Position numbers and translations under genes: made by a program
NCBI RefSeq assembly: GCF_014489615.1
Contig: NZ_CP060825.1
Location: forward strand, 2,211,501-2,275,500
Direction: 5' to 3'
Length of the DNA: 64,000 bases
Origin: Streptomyces genisteinicus
GTDB taxonomy: Bacteria > Actinomycetota > Actinomycetes > Streptomycetales > Streptomycetaceae
Part shown: positions 45,486-56,062 of the stretch, piece after piece
How the letters are laid out: each line of letters opens with the position of its first letter
Numbering within the stretch: the first letter of the stretch is position 1
Notes under the pieces: generated by a model
What the model saw: only the letters and a program-made list of their open reading frames with translations
Database searches by the model: none
Told to the model about the DNA's origin: nothing

Positions 45486-46178
45486 TCAGAAGGGGGTGCG
45501 GGCGGTCTCCATCAGGCGGGCGGTGTCGTCCTCGGCGAGGCGCAGCGCGGCGCCCACGGTGGTGAGCACCTCCCGCTCGGCCTGGGTGTAGGGGCCGTCG
45601 GCGAGGGCGATCCGGGCGCCCTGGAGGAGGATCGACTCCCGTCCCGCGGGGGCGAGATGGGGGGTCAGCGGTTCCAGGGCCTCGTGGAGCTCGATGGCGA
45701 GGGCGGCGCCGTACGGGGTGGTGTCGGCGACGTACCGGCCGGTGTCGGCGGCGAGGTCGTCGATGAGGGAGACGAGCTGGTCCTCGGTGCAGCCGTCGAG
45801 CCCGGCGGCCCGGAGGGTGTGCACGGCGGTCTCCAGCACCGGGCGCGAGGAGGTGCCGCCGGAGGCGAGCACGGCGAGGGCGACGGTGTGCACGGCGTCC
45901 CGGAGCATCGCGGAGAAGCGGCCGGTGGTGGGGTGGTCGAGGGCGTCGGGGCCGAAGTGGGTGTGGCAGGCGGCGCATTCGACGACGGGCCCGGTGCTGC
46001 CCCTGCCGAGGAGGGGCACCCCGAGGAGGGTGAAGCGGCGCCGTCCGGTGCGGCGGCGGTAGTTGCGGTCGCCTCCGCAGTCCGCGCAGAAGAACTCGCC
46101 GTCGCCGATGGTGGTCCATGACGTACGAGTGCCGCAGACCCGCACTTTTCGGCCCAGATCACTCAGGGTTGGCAGCAC
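45486..46178 (-). CDS. Zinc-ribbon plus TerB-like domain protein
   Basis: 230 aa from GTG 46178 with GGAGG 6 bases upstream; a longer frame to 46280 is not supported. N-terminal zinc ribbon with two Cys pairs (FFCADCGGDR and VVECAACHTHFG) followed by an all-helical TerB-like domain (MLRDAVHTVALAVLASGG, LVSLIDDLAADTGRYVADT, ARIALADGPYTQAEREVLTTVGAAL). TerB domains occur in tellurite-resistance and phage-defence loci, but no other ter genes are here, so the role is unknown. Confidence 0.8.
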   Translation of the reverse strand: MLPTLSDLGRKVRVCGTRTSWTTIGDGEFFCADCGGDRNYRRRTGRRRFTLLGVPLLGRGSTGPVVECAACHTHFGPDALDHPTTGRFSAMLRDAVHTVALAVLASGGTSSRPVLETAVHTLRAAGLDGCTEDQLVSLIDDLAADTGRYVADTTPYGAALAIELHEALEPLTPHLAPAGRESILLQGARIALADGPYTQAEREVLTTVGAALRLAEDDTARLMETARTPF

Positions 46179-46322
46179 GTCACACCTCCGCAATGCTGCG
46201 GCAACATTGCCGCGTGGACGTGATGTTAGCCACACGACCGACGCCGCGTCAGCACCCCGTCGGGAGGTTGCCCGCGACATGGCCGGATCCGCGCGTTCCG
46301 CGAGCCCGCGCCGGGCGGTGCG

Positions 46323-46364
46323 GAGGAGCCGGGTGCGCCCGCTCCGGGGCGCACCCGGCTCCTC
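46323..46364 (-). terminator. Terminator after leuA
   Basis: Perfect 18-bp stem (46323-46340 with 46347-46364), loop gctccg, 20 bases past the leuA stop on the minus strand. Confidence 0.8.
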
Positions 46365-46383
46365 GCCGGAAGGCGGTGGCGTA

Positions 46384-48232
<1,849 letters not shown>

Positions 48233-48237
48233 TACGA

Positions 48238-48285
48238 CTACAGGCCCTCGCCGCGGCAGCTAAGGAGAAGCAGCCCGAAACGCAT
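48238..48285 (-). CDS. leuL: leuA leader peptide
   Basis: 15-codon ORF MRFGLLLLSCRGEGL-stop, ATG at 48285, ending 90 bases before leuA. Four consecutive Leu codons (CTG CTT CTC CTT) plus a fifth at the end; CTT is rare in this genome, so ribosomes would stall readily when leucyl-tRNA is low. Such a leader peptide for leuA attenuation has been described in Streptomyces. Confidence 0.75.
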   Translation of the reverse strand: MRFGLLLLSCRGEGL

Positions 48286-48443
48286 GATGCCCAGAAGACT
48301 AGCCGAGCCCCGGCGGGAGCGTGGGACCCGTTTCAGTATGCGGGACGACCGATGAGTAAAGCCCAGAAGTGGCACATCACTCCATTTCGGTAATCGCCTT
48401 CACTTTCCGTGACATCAGGCGTGCGCACTGCCACTGTCCAGGA

Positions 48444-49502
48444 ATGGACAACCACACCCCGGTCTTCTGCACCATCGTCCCGCCGCACATCCTCGACAGG
48501 CTGGCGCGCTCGGACGACCCCGCCCTCGCCGGCCCCGCCCGCCGCACCCTGCAGGCGGACGCCGCCCAGCGCACCGGCCGGCGCCTGACCACGGTCGCCG
48601 GCGCCGCCGCCCGGACCGCCGCGGCCCCCGCCGCCGGCCCCCGCCGCACCCTCCACGACGCCCGCAACGGCACCGACCTGCCGGGCGTCGTGGTGCGCCG
48701 CGAGGGCGAGGAGCCGGTCGCGGACGCCTCCGTGAACCGGGCCTACGCGGGCCTCGGCGCCACCTTCGAGCTGCTGCTGGACGCCTACGGACGCAACTCC
48801 GTCGACGGCGCCGGGCTGCCGCTCGACGCGACCGTCCACTACGACGAGAAGTACGGCAACGCCTTCTGGAACGGCGAGCAGATGGTGTTCGGCGACGGCG
48901 ACGGCGAGATCTTCCTCGACTTCACCGTCTCCGTCGACGTGATCGCACACGAACTGGCCCACGGGCTGACCCAGTACACGGCCAACCTCAGCTACTTCGG
49001 CCAGCCGGGCGCCCTCAACGAGTCGGTCTCCGACGTCATCGGCTCCCTGGTGCGCCAGCGCACCCTCGGGCAGACCGCCGACGAGGCGGACTGGCTGATC
49101 GGCGCAGGCCTGCTCGCCCCGCGGGTCTCGGGCACCGCGCTGCGCTCCCTGAAGGCCCCCGGCACGGCGTACGACGACGACGTGCTGGGCAAGGACCCCC
49201 AGCCCGCGACGATGGCCGACTACGTCCGCACCGGCCGCGACAACGGCGGTGTGCACATCAACTCGGGCATCCCCAACCACGCCTTCTACCTGCTCGCCAC
49301 CCGCCTCGGCGGGCGGTCCTGGGAGCGCGCGGGCCAGATCTGGTTCGACGTGCTGACCGGCGGCGACCTGCCGGTGGACGCGGACTTCGCGAGCTTCGCC
49401 CGTCTGACGGTGGCCGCCGCCGCCGACCGCTACGGCGAGGGCGAGGAGCACGACGCGGTGCTGAAGGCCTGGTCGCAGGTCGGGGTGGACACCCGCACCT
49501 GA
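48444..49502 (+). CDS. Protealysin-like M4 metallopeptidase
   Basis: 352 aa from ATG 48444. Short propeptide with the protealysin hallmark IVPPHILDRLA (11-21) and no signal peptide or FTP/PepSY propeptide, so it resembles the protealysin subfamily rather than secreted thermolysins. Catalytic zinc site HELAH (169-173) and Glu193 in NESVSD; catalytic His279 in GIPNHAFY. Followed 55 bases later by an emfourin-like inhibitor. Substrates unknown; these enzymes act inside the cell or leave by nonclassical routes. Confidence 0.93.
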   Translation: MDNHTPVFCTIVPPHILDRLARSDDPALAGPARRTLQADAAQRTGRRLTTVAGAAARTAAAPAAGPRRTLHDARNGTDLPGVVVRREGEEPVADASVNRAYAGLGATFELLLDAYGRNSVDGAGLPLDATVHYDEKYGNAFWNGEQMVFGDGDGEIFLDFTVSVDVIAHELAHGLTQYTANLSYFGQPGALNESVSDVIGSLVRQRTLGQTADEADWLIGAGLLAPRVSGTALRSLKAPGTAYDDDVLGKDPQPATMADYVRTGRDNGGVHINSGIPNHAFYLLATRLGGRSWERAGQIWFDVLTGGDLPVDADFASFARLTVAAAADRYGEGEEHDAVLKAWSQVGVDTRT

Positions 49503-49557
49503 GCGGACCGCCGGGCCCCGCTGTCGCCCCGCCACGATCCGTACTAGAACGGAGACC

Positions 49558-49824
49558 ATGCGTATCCAGGTGAGGCGTACCGGCGGATTCGCCGGCATCG
49601 AGAAGACGGCCGAGATCGACACCGCGGACCGGGCCGACGCCCAGGACGTGCGGGCCCTGGCCGAGCGGGCCGCCGCGGACGGCCACGACGAGCCGCCGGT
49701 CGGTGTGCCGGACGGCTTCGTCTACCAGCTCACCGTCGACGGTCGGACGGTCCACTGCTCCGACCCCCGGCTGACCCGGGCGCAGCGCGACCTGATCTCG
49801 CTGGTCCTCAGGGACGGCGCCTGA
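49558..49824 (+). CDS. Emfourin-like protealysin inhibitor
   Basis: 88 aa: RIQVRRTGGFAGIEKTAEID, DAQDVRALAERAA, DGFVYQLTVDGRTVHCSDP, RAQRDLISLVLRDGA. The strand-helix-strand layout and pairing with an M4 gene match emfourin, the inhibitor beside protealysin in Serratia. AACGGAG site 8 bases before ATG. The last 24 bases are part of a 101-bp tandem duplication. Confidence 0.85.
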   Translation: MRIQVRRTGGFAGIEKTAEIDTADRADAQDVRALAERAAADGHDEPPVGVPDGFVYQLTVDGRTVHCSDPRLTRAQRDLISLVLRDGA

Positions 49825-50003
49825 GACGCCCGGCCGCTGCACCACCGGGGCGGACGGACACCGCCGCCCGCCCCACCATCGGGCCGGTGCGTTCGCCGCG
49901 ACTGGTCCTCAGGGACGGCGCCCTGAGACGCCCGGCCGCTGCACCACCGGGGCGGACGGACACCGCCGTCCGCCCCACCATCGGGCCGGTACGTCCACCG
50001 CGG
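49801..50003. repeat. 101-bp tandem duplication over the emfourin stop, with two terminator hairpins
   Basis: Copy 1 from 49801 (last codons of the inhibitor gene, stop, trailer) and copy 2 from 49902, about 95 percent identical, with one inserted C in copy 2 that would shift the coding part. Each carries a hairpin: 49847-49874 (one mismatch) and 49949-49976 (perfect 9-bp stem), so the terminator is doubled. Confidence 0.9.
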
Positions 50004-50366
50004 ACACGGGGCGCGCAGGAGGCGTAAGCGCCCGACGGTCCTCAGGCTAGGGCAACACAAGTCTGGGGCGAGCGGGCGCTCTAGCCTCCGGAGGGACCCG
50101 CAACCCCCACCCCACGCACCGGACCAGCGCCGTGCAACCCAAGCCCGTCCGGCGCTTGAGGACACCCGCGCGCAGCGGGGGTGCACCACCCCCGCCCGCA
50201 CACAGGGCGCAAGCCCAACCACGCAACAAAGCCTGTCCGGCGCCTGAGGACAACCCGCGCGCAGCGTGGGTGCGCCACCCACACACCCGCACCCAAACGT
50301 GCACCCGCACCCGCGGAAACCGCACCCTGTCCGGCAAGGACCCCGCAGCGCAGGCCCCCCACCCCG
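50004..50366. repeat. Gene-free stretch with dispersed Streptomyces-type repeats
   Basis: No gene. Two diverged copies of a unit reading aag-ccc/cct-gtccggcgcttgaggac followed by acccgcgcgcagcg and a GGGGGTG/CACCCCC hairpin: 50141-50194 and 50229-50283, with a truncated gtccggc at about 50331. I recall this gtccggcgcttgaggac motif as a frequent intergenic repeat in Streptomyces. Confidence 0.6.
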
Positions 50367-51308
50367 TCAGAAGCCGAGCTTCCGCAGCTGCTTCGGGTCG
50401 CGCTGCCAGTCCTTGGCGACCTTCACGTGCAGATCCAGGTAGACCGGCGTCCCCAGCAGCGCCTCGATGTGCTTGCGGGACTTCATGCCGACCTCCTTCA
50501 GCCGCGCACCCTTCGGGCCGATGATGATGCCCTTCTGGCTGGGCCGCTCGATGTAGACGTTGGCGTGGATGTCGAGCAGCGGGCGGTCCGCCGGGCGGTC
50601 CTCGCGGGGGATCATCTCCTCGACGACCACCGCGATCGAGTGCGGCAGCTCGTCGCGCACGCCCTCCAGAGCGGCCTCGCGGATCAGCTCCGCGACCATC
50701 ACCTGCTCGGGCTCGTCGGTGAGGTCGCCCTCCGGGTAGAGCGGCGGGCTCTCGGGCAGCAGCGGGATGAGCAGGTCGGCCACGAGCTGCACCTGCTGGT
50801 CGCCGACGGCGGAGACCGGGACGATCTCCGCCCACTCGATGCCCAGTTCCCGTCCCAGCTGGTCGATCGCGATGAGCTGCTCGGCCAGCGTCTTCGAGTC
50901 GACCAGGTCGGTCTTGGTGACGATGGCGACCTTCGGGGTCTTCCTGATCCCGGCGAGCTCCTTGGCGATGTAGCGGTCGCCGGGGCCGAGCTTCTGGTCG
51001 GCGGGCAGGCAGAAGCCGATGACGTCGACCTCGGCCCACGTCGTGCGCACGACGTCGTTGAGCCGCTCGCCGAGGAGGGTGCGCGGCTTGTGGAGGCCGG
51101 GCGTGTCCACCAGGATCAGCTGGGCCTCGGGACGGTGCACGATGCCCCGCACGGTGTGCCGGGTGGTCTGCGGCCGGTTGGAGGTGATGGCCACCTTCTG
51201 GCCGACCAGAGCGTTCGTCAGGGTGGACTTGCCCGCGTTGGGGCGGCCGACGAAGCAGGCGAAGCCGGCCCGGTGGGGGGCTTCGGAGGACTGGGTACGA
51301 GCGCTCAT
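50367..51308 (-). CDS. era: GTPase Era
   Basis: 313 aa. G1 GRPNAGKSTLTNAL, G2/G3 TTRHTVRGI and LVDTPGLHKPR, G4 TKTDLV, G5 VSAVG; C-terminal KH domain for 16S rRNA binding (IIIGPKGARLKEVGMKSRKH). Essential for 30S assembly. N-terminus MSARTQSSEAPHRAGFACFV is normal. The gene order phoH-ybeY-CBS ... era is conserved in actinobacteria. Confidence 0.97.
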   Translation of the reverse strand: MSARTQSSEAPHRAGFACFVGRPNAGKSTLTNALVGQKVAITSNRPQTTRHTVRGIVHRPEAQLILVDTPGLHKPRTLLGERLNDVVRTTWAEVDVIGFCLPADQKLGPGDRYIAKELAGIRKTPKVAIVTKTDLVDSKTLAEQLIAIDQLGRELGIEWAEIVPVSAVGDQQVQLVADLLIPLLPESPPLYPEGDLTDEPEQVMVAELIREAALEGVRDELPHSIAVVVEEMIPREDRPADRPLLDIHANVYIERPSQKGIIIGPKGARLKEVGMKSRKHIEALLGTPVYLDLHVKVAKDWQRDPKQLRKLGF

Positions 51309-51377
51309 GGCGCTTATTGTCCCTGATCCCGGACGCGGTCGGTGACGCGCGCCCGGGACGGTGGCCGGCGAGCGGTG

Positions 51378-51731
51378 TCAGCCCGCGGTGACCGAGGACT
51401 TGAGGACGCCGTCGGGGCCCGCGAGCAGCACCGGCACACCGGCGCCGCCGAGGTCGCCGACGGCCGCGCGGTCGTCGGCGGAGGCGGTGTCGGCCTGCGA
51501 GACGACGGCCGCGGCCTCCAGGGAGGTCGCACCGCTGGCGACGGCCATGGCGACCGCCGTCTGCAGGGCGCTGAGCTTCAGCGAGGGGAGGTCCACCGTG
51601 CCGGCGACGTAGGTGCGCCCGGTCTCGTCGCGCACCGCGGCGCCCTCGGCGACGCCGTTGCGGGCCCGGGCGCTGCGCGCCAGCGTGATGATCTTGCGGT
51701 CCTCGGGGCCGAGGTCGTCGGTCTGCGTCAT
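51378..51731 (-). CDS. Cytidine-deaminase-fold protein without zinc ligands
   Basis: 117 aa. The scaffold matches cytidine deaminases: KIITLARSARARNGVAEGAAVRDETGRTYVAGTVD, then LPSLKLSALQTAVAMAVASG where the catalytic C-A-E should be, but here S-A-L, and no PCxxC motif. So all zinc ligands and the catalytic Glu are gone; it is probably an inactive or repurposed protein. Located 69 bases upstream of era on the same strand. Confidence 0.8.
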   Translation of the reverse strand: MTQTDDLGPEDRKIITLARSARARNGVAEGAAVRDETGRTYVAGTVDLPSLKLSALQTAVAMAVASGATSLEAAAVVSQADTASADDRAAVGDLGGAGVPVLLAGPDGVLKSSVTAG

Positions 51732-51743
51732 GCCCGAAGCATA

Positions 51744-51778
51744 GATCGGCCGCCCGGAGGGGTTCCGGGCGGCCGATC
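51744..51778 (-). terminator. Terminator after the lipoprotein gene
   Basis: Perfect 14-bp stem (51744-51757 with 51765-51778), 7-base loop, 40 bases past the lipoprotein stop and just upstream of the deaminase-like gene. Confidence 0.75.
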
Positions 51779-51818
51779 GTGAGGCGGGAGCAAGGGCGTC
51801 GGCCCTCGCCGCAGGGTG

Positions 51819-52568
51819 TCAGCCCTGGGTCGCCTTGACGAGCTTGTCGCCGATCTTGGGGATGAGCTCGTCGAACGCCTTCACCGCGGCCGGGTCCTGG
51901 CCGGGCATGTACGCGGCGCGGGTGATGCCCGTGCCCTGGCGCGCGACCAGGATGTGAGCCGTGATCTTGAAGTCGAAGCCCTCGATGGGCATGTCCATCA
52001 CGAAGGCGTAGGACTCCTCGGCGGTCTTCGGCGCGTCCGGGAGCTTCTTGATGAGGACCTCGGCCTTCTCGCCGTCCTGGGTGTAGGTCAGCTTCGGGCA
52101 GGCGTCGAGCGCGGCGCCGAGCGCCTTGGTGAGGTCCGCGGCGGCGGTGCCCTCGAAGGTGAAGGCACGCTGGCTGAGGCCGCTGTCGCCCTCGGCGCCC
52201 TTCTCGAAGTCCGCCGACTCCCCCTTGGCGCTCGCGTTCGCGGGCGCCATGGTCATCAGGTCCGCGATGGGCTGGCACTCGGCCTTGTCGGCCTTGGGCG
52301 CCGGCTCGTTGTCGTCTTCGAGCGGGGCGGCCTTCCAGCCCTCGCCCAGGTCGGCGACGACCAGGGTCGCGGCCTTGAGCTGCTCGGCGGTCAGCGGCTC
52401 GGTCGCCGCCGGCTTCTCCTCGGCCGGTGCGGACGCCTTGTCGCCGCCCGCCTCGGCGGTGGCTGCGGGCTTCTTCTCGTCGTCGCCCCCGCCGCAGGCG
52501 GCGGCGGTGAGGACGAGCGCGGAAGCGGTGAGTGCGGCGGCGGCGCCGCGGCGCATACGGGTACGCAT
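51819..52568 (-). CDS. Putative secreted lipoprotein
   Basis: 249 aa from ATG 52568 with GGGAGAG upstream. Lipobox LVLTAAACGGGDDEKK (Cys about 25), an acidic Ala/Pro-rich linker to about residue 58, then a globular domain (LKAATLVVADLGEGWKAAP ... GLSQRAFTFEGTAAADLTKAL ... YAFVMDMPIEGFDFKITAHILVARQGTGITRAAY). The domain resembles the uncharacterised sensor-like lipoproteins common in Streptomyces. Function unknown. Confidence 0.8.
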   Translation of the reverse strand: MRTRMRRGAAAALTASALVLTAAACGGGDDEKKPAATAEAGGDKASAPAEEKPAATEPLTAEQLKAATLVVADLGEGWKAAPLEDDNEPAPKADKAECQPIADLMTMAPANASAKGESADFEKGAEGDSGLSQRAFTFEGTAAADLTKALGAALDACPKLTYTQDGEKAEVLIKKLPDAPKTAEESYAFVMDMPIEGFDFKITAHILVARQGTGITRAAYMPGQDPAAVKAFDELIPKIGDKLVKATQG

Positions 52569-52708
52569 AGGGATGTTCTCTCCCGGTGTCTGAAGCGGAA
52601 TGCGGGAGGCCCCCCCTCCCTTGTACGCGGACAGACAATACACAGCTTCCGCGATCTTGTTGAACGCGATTCGACCGTGTAAAGAGCCCGGTACGGGACG
52701 GCGCGCGG

Positions 52709-53062
52709 CTACCCGCGGTCCAGGCGCAGCCGCTCCGCGCGGGGCAGGCCCGCGACGACCAGGTCGTAGGAGTCCTCGACCAGTTCGCGCACCATCCGGT
52801 CCGGCAGCTCCCCCACGGTCACCGTGTTCCAGTGCCGCTTGTTCATGTGGTAGCCGGGGGCGATCGCCGGATGCTCCTCGCGCAGCCGGATCGCGTCGTC
52901 GGGGTCGCACTTCAGATTGACCGTCAGCGGCGTCCCGTCCAGGGCGCTGAGCGCGAACATCTTGCCGAGCACCTTGAAGACGGAGGTCTCCGGACCGAAC
53001 GGGAACTCCTCGACCGCCGCGTTGAATTCCAGGCAGAGGGCCCGGAGTTCCCGTGCTCTCAT
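52709..53062 (-). CDS. MmcQ/YjbR-family protein
   Basis: 117 aa from ATG 53062, overlapping the CBS-protein stop by ATGA. Family motifs: FPFGPETSVFKVLGKMFAL, LTVNLKCDPDDAIRLREEHPAI, GYHMNKRHWNTVTV, MVRELVEDSYDLVV. Predicted DNA-binding-like CyaY fold; role unknown. Last gene of the phoH operon. Confidence 0.9.
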   Translation of the reverse strand: MRARELRALCLEFNAAVEEFPFGPETSVFKVLGKMFALSALDGTPLTVNLKCDPDDAIRLREEHPAIAPGYHMNKRHWNTVTVGELPDRMVRELVEDSYDLVVAGLPRAERLRLDRG

Positions 53063-54363
53063 ACCGGTCCGTTCTCGTCGCCGGGCTTCTCCACCGGCTC
53101 GGCGAGCACGGTGACGATCCTGTTGCGGCGTCCGGCCGGGGACTCGGCGGTCAGGCGCACCGAGCGGCCGTCGGGCAGTTCGACGACCGCGCCGGCGCCC
53201 GCGATCGGGACCCTGCCGAGCGCCTTGGCGAGCAGCCCGCCGACCGTCTCCACGTCCTCGTCGTCGAGCTCGTCGGCGCCCAGGCCGTAGAGCTCCCCGA
53301 GGTCGCCGATGTCGAGGCGGGCGGTGACGCGGAAGCGGCCCTCGCCCAGCTCCTCGACCGGGGGCAGCTCGCGGTCGTACTCGTCGGTGATCTCGCCCAC
53401 GATCTCCTCGAGGATGTCCTCGATGGTGACGATGCCGGCGGTGCCGCCGTACTCGTCGATGACGACGGCGACGTGGTTGCGCTTCTGCTGCATCTCGCGC
53501 AGCAGGTCGCCGGCGTTCTTGGTGTCGGGGACGAAGACGGCCGGCCGCATGGCGGTCGAGACCAGGTCGGATTCGGCGTCGCGGTTGATGTGGGTCTTGC
53601 GGACCAGGTCCTTGAGGTAGACGACGCCGACGATGTCGTCCTCGTTCTCCCCGGTGACGGGGATGCGGGAGAAGCCGGAGCGCAGCGCCAGCGTGAGCGC
53701 CTGCCGCACGGTCTTGAACCGCTCGATGGAGACCAGGTCGGTACGCGGCACCATCACCTCGCGGACCAGGGTGTCGCCGAGTTCGAAGACGGAGTGCACC
53801 ATGCGCCGCTCGTCGTCCTCGATCAGGGACTCCTGCTCGGCGAGGTCGACCATGGCGCGCAGTTCGGCCTCGGAGGCGAACGGGCCCTTGCGGAAGCCCT
53901 TGCCGGGGGTGAGGGCGTTGCCGATGAGGATGAGCAGCTGCGGGATCGGTCCCATGATCCGGGCCAGCGGCAGCAGCACGTACGCGGCGGCGGTGGCCGT
54001 GTTCAGCGGGTGCTGCCGGCCGATGGTGCGCGGCGAGACCCCGACGGCGACGTAGCTGACGAGCACCATCACGGCCATCGCGACGAGCAGGGCGGCCCAG
54101 GTCTCCCGGAACTCCTCGATGCACGCGTAGGTGACGAGCACGCCGGCCGCCATCTCGCAGGCGACGCGGGCCAGGAGGGCGACGTTGAGGTAGCGGGTGG
54201 GGTCGGCGGTGACCTGGGCGAGCTTCTCGGCGCCGCGCCGCCCGGACCGCACGGCCTCGGCGGCACGGAAGCTGGAGACGCGGGCGAGGCCGGCCTCGGC
54301 GCATGCCGCGAGCCAGGCGACGACGACCAGGGCGACCGCGCCCGCGACGAGCGGGAGGCTCAT
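53059..54363 (-). CDS. CNNM/DUF21 and CBS-pair membrane protein (hemolysin-family)
   Basis: 434 aa. N-terminal DUF21 domain with four membrane segments (starting [20 protein letters not shown]), two CBS domains ([20 protein letters not shown] and [20 protein letters not shown], with [26 protein letters not shown] divided across the second) and a CorC/HlyC C-terminal domain. Related to magnesium/cobalt efflux proteins. Overlaps ybeY by ATGA and mmcQ by ATGA. Confidence 0.93.
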   Translation of the reverse strand: MSLPLVAGAVALVVVAWLAACAEAGLARVSSFRAAEAVRSGRRGAEKLAQVTADPTRYLNVALLARVACEMAAGVLVTYACIEEFRETWAALLVAMAVMVLVSYVAVGVSPRTIGRQHPLNTATAAAYVLLPLARIMGPIPQLLILIGNALTPGKGFRKGPFASEAELRAMVDLAEQESLIEDDERRMVHSVFELGDTLVREVMVPRTDLVSIERFKTVRQALTLALRSGFSRIPVTGENEDDIVGVVYLKDLVRKTHINRDAESDLVSTAMRPAVFVPDTKNAGDLLREMQQKRNHVAVVIDEYGGTAGIVTIEDILEEIVGEITDEYDRELPPVEELGEGRFRVTARLDIGDLGELYGLGADELDDEDVETVGGLLAKALGRVPIAGAGAVVELPDGRSVRLTAESPAGRRNRIVTVLAEPVEKPGDENGPV

Positions 54364-54857
54364 GAGACGGTCGGGGCCGGGGAAGGACCGGTGAGGCCCT
54401 TCTCCGCACGCCAGCCGTCGACGATGGCGGCCTGGAGGCCGAACATCTCCGCCTTCTCGTCGGGCTCCTCGTGGTCGTACCCGAGCAGGTGCAGCACTCC
54501 GTGGACGGTGAGGAGCTGGAGCTCCTCGTCCATGGAGTGCTGCGTGGGAGCGTCGGCGCCCTGCTTCTCGGCGACTTCGGGGCAGAGCACGATGTCACCG
54601 AGGAGCCCCTGCGGGGGCTCCTCGTCGTCCTTGGCCGGCGGACGCAGTTCGTCCATCGGGAAGGACATGACATCGGTCGGTCCGGGGAGGTCCATCCACT
54701 GGATGTGGAGCTGCTCCATCGCCTCGGTGTCCACCACGATCACCGAGAGCTCGGAGAGCGGGTGGATGCGCATACGCGCCAGCGCGTAGCGGGCGACATC
54801 GAGGATCGCCTGCTCGTCGACCTCGGTTCCGGACTCGTTGTTGACGTCGATCGACAT
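54360..54857 (-). CDS. ybeY: Endoribonuclease YbeY
   Basis: 165 aa with the zinc motif [11 protein letters not shown] (three His) near 120 and upstream [26 protein letters not shown]. Matures 16S rRNA 3' end and takes part in ribosome quality control. Follows phoH by 12 bases and overlaps the CBS gene. Confidence 0.96.
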   Translation of the reverse strand: MSIDVNNESGTEVDEQAILDVARYALARMRIHPLSELSVIVVDTEAMEQLHIQWMDLPGPTDVMSFPMDELRPPAKDDEEPPQGLLGDIVLCPEVAEKQGADAPTQHSMDEELQLLTVHGVLHLLGYDHEEPDEKAEMFGLQAAIVDGWRAEKGLTGPSPAPTVS

Positions 54858-54869
54858 GGCGCGCTGTGA

Positions 54870-55886
54870 CTACTTCCCGTTGTCGTACTTCTCGTAGGCG
54901 TCGACGATACGGCCGACGAGCTTGTGCCGGACGACATCCTGGCTCGTGAGACGGGAGAAGTGCACGTCCTCGACGCCGTCGAGGATCTCCTGCACCTGGC
55001 GCAGACCGCTCTTGGTGCCGCTCGGCAGGTCGACCTGGGTGATGTCACCGGTGATGACGATCTTGGAGTCGAAGCCGAGCCGTGTCAGGAACATCTTCAT
55101 CTGCTCGGCGCTGGTGTTCTGCGCCTCGTCGAGGATGATGAAGGCGTCGTTGAGCGTGCGGCCGCGCATGTAGGCCAGCGGCGCGACCTCGATCGTGCCC
55201 GCCGCCATCAGGCGCGGGATCGAGTCGGGGTCGAGCATGTCGTGCAGGGCGTCGTAGAGCGGCCGCAGGTACGGGTCGATCTTCTCGTAGAGGGTGCCCG
55301 GCAGGAAGCCCAGCCGCTCGCCCGCCTCGACCGCGGGACGGGTCAGGATGATCCGGTTGACCTGCTTGGACTGGAGCGCCTGCACGGCCTTGGCCATCGC
55401 GAGGTACGTCTTGCCGGTACCGGCGGGGCCGATGCCGAACACGATCGTGTGCTTGTCGATCGCGTCGACGTACCGCTTCTGGTTGAGCGTCTTGGGGCGG
55501 ATGGTCCGGCCGCGGCTGGAGAGGATGTTCTGGGTGAGCACCTCGGCCGGGGTCTCGCCCCCGGGCTCTCCGCTGCCGTCCTCGGCGGCCTTGAGCATGG
55601 CGATCGAGCGTTCCACTGCGTCCTCCGTCATCGGCTGACCGGTGCGGAGCACCAGCATCATCTCGTCGAACAGGCGCTGGACGAGCGCGACTTCCGCCGC
55701 GTCGCCGACCGCGCTGACCTCGTTTCCCCGGACGTGGATGTCGGCTCCCGGGAAGGCGTTCTCGATCACGCGCAGCAGGGCGTCACCCGAGCCGAGGACG
55801 GTCACCATCGGATGATTCGCGGGGACGGTGATACGGGCTCGCGCCTGCCCCGGCGCTGGGGTCTGGGCTGTGGGTGTCTGAGTCAT
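54870..55886 (-). CDS. phoH: PhoH-family ATPase
   Basis: 338 aa from ATG 55886 ([13 protein letters not shown]). N-terminal KH-like region ([21 protein letters not shown]), Walker [35 protein letters not shown], Walker [21 protein letters not shown]. Conserved partner of YbeY in RNA metabolism. The frame remains open far upstream (to 58685) but those residues are antisense shadow. Confidence 0.96.
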   Translation of the reverse strand: MTQTPTAQTPAPGQARARITVPANHPMVTVLGSGDALLRVIENAFPGADIHVRGNEVSAVGDAAEVALVQRLFDEMMLVLRTGQPMTEDAVERSIAMLKAAEDGSGEPGGETPAEVLTQNILSSRGRTIRPKTLNQKRYVDAIDKHTIVFGIGPAGTGKTYLAMAKAVQALQSKQVNRIILTRPAVEAGERLGFLPGTLYEKIDPYLRPLYDALHDMLDPDSIPRLMAAGTIEVAPLAYMRGRTLNDAFIILDEAQNTSAEQMKMFLTRLGFDSKIVITGDITQVDLPSGTKSGLRQVQEILDGVEDVHFSRLTSQDVVRHKLVGRIVDAYEKYDNGK

Positions 55887-56062
55887 GGGCCGGCTCTGTG
55901 GCCTGCACATACCTCCCGTTGCAGGGTTCTCGCTGCTCGACAACCTCTGGAACATCCAGGGTACGGCCTGCCGCCTGCACGGCCGAAGGCTTTTACCGGA
56001 CCCGAAGGGGCGTGCGGGACCAGCCCCCGGGCCGCCCCGGCACCGCGCCGTCCCGGCGGGTG

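Noticed and set aside
45486..46280. Longer version of the TerB-like gene starting at 46280
   Set aside because: GTG 46178 has a GGAGG site at ideal spacing and begins the conserved sequence; the extra 34 residues look non-coding.
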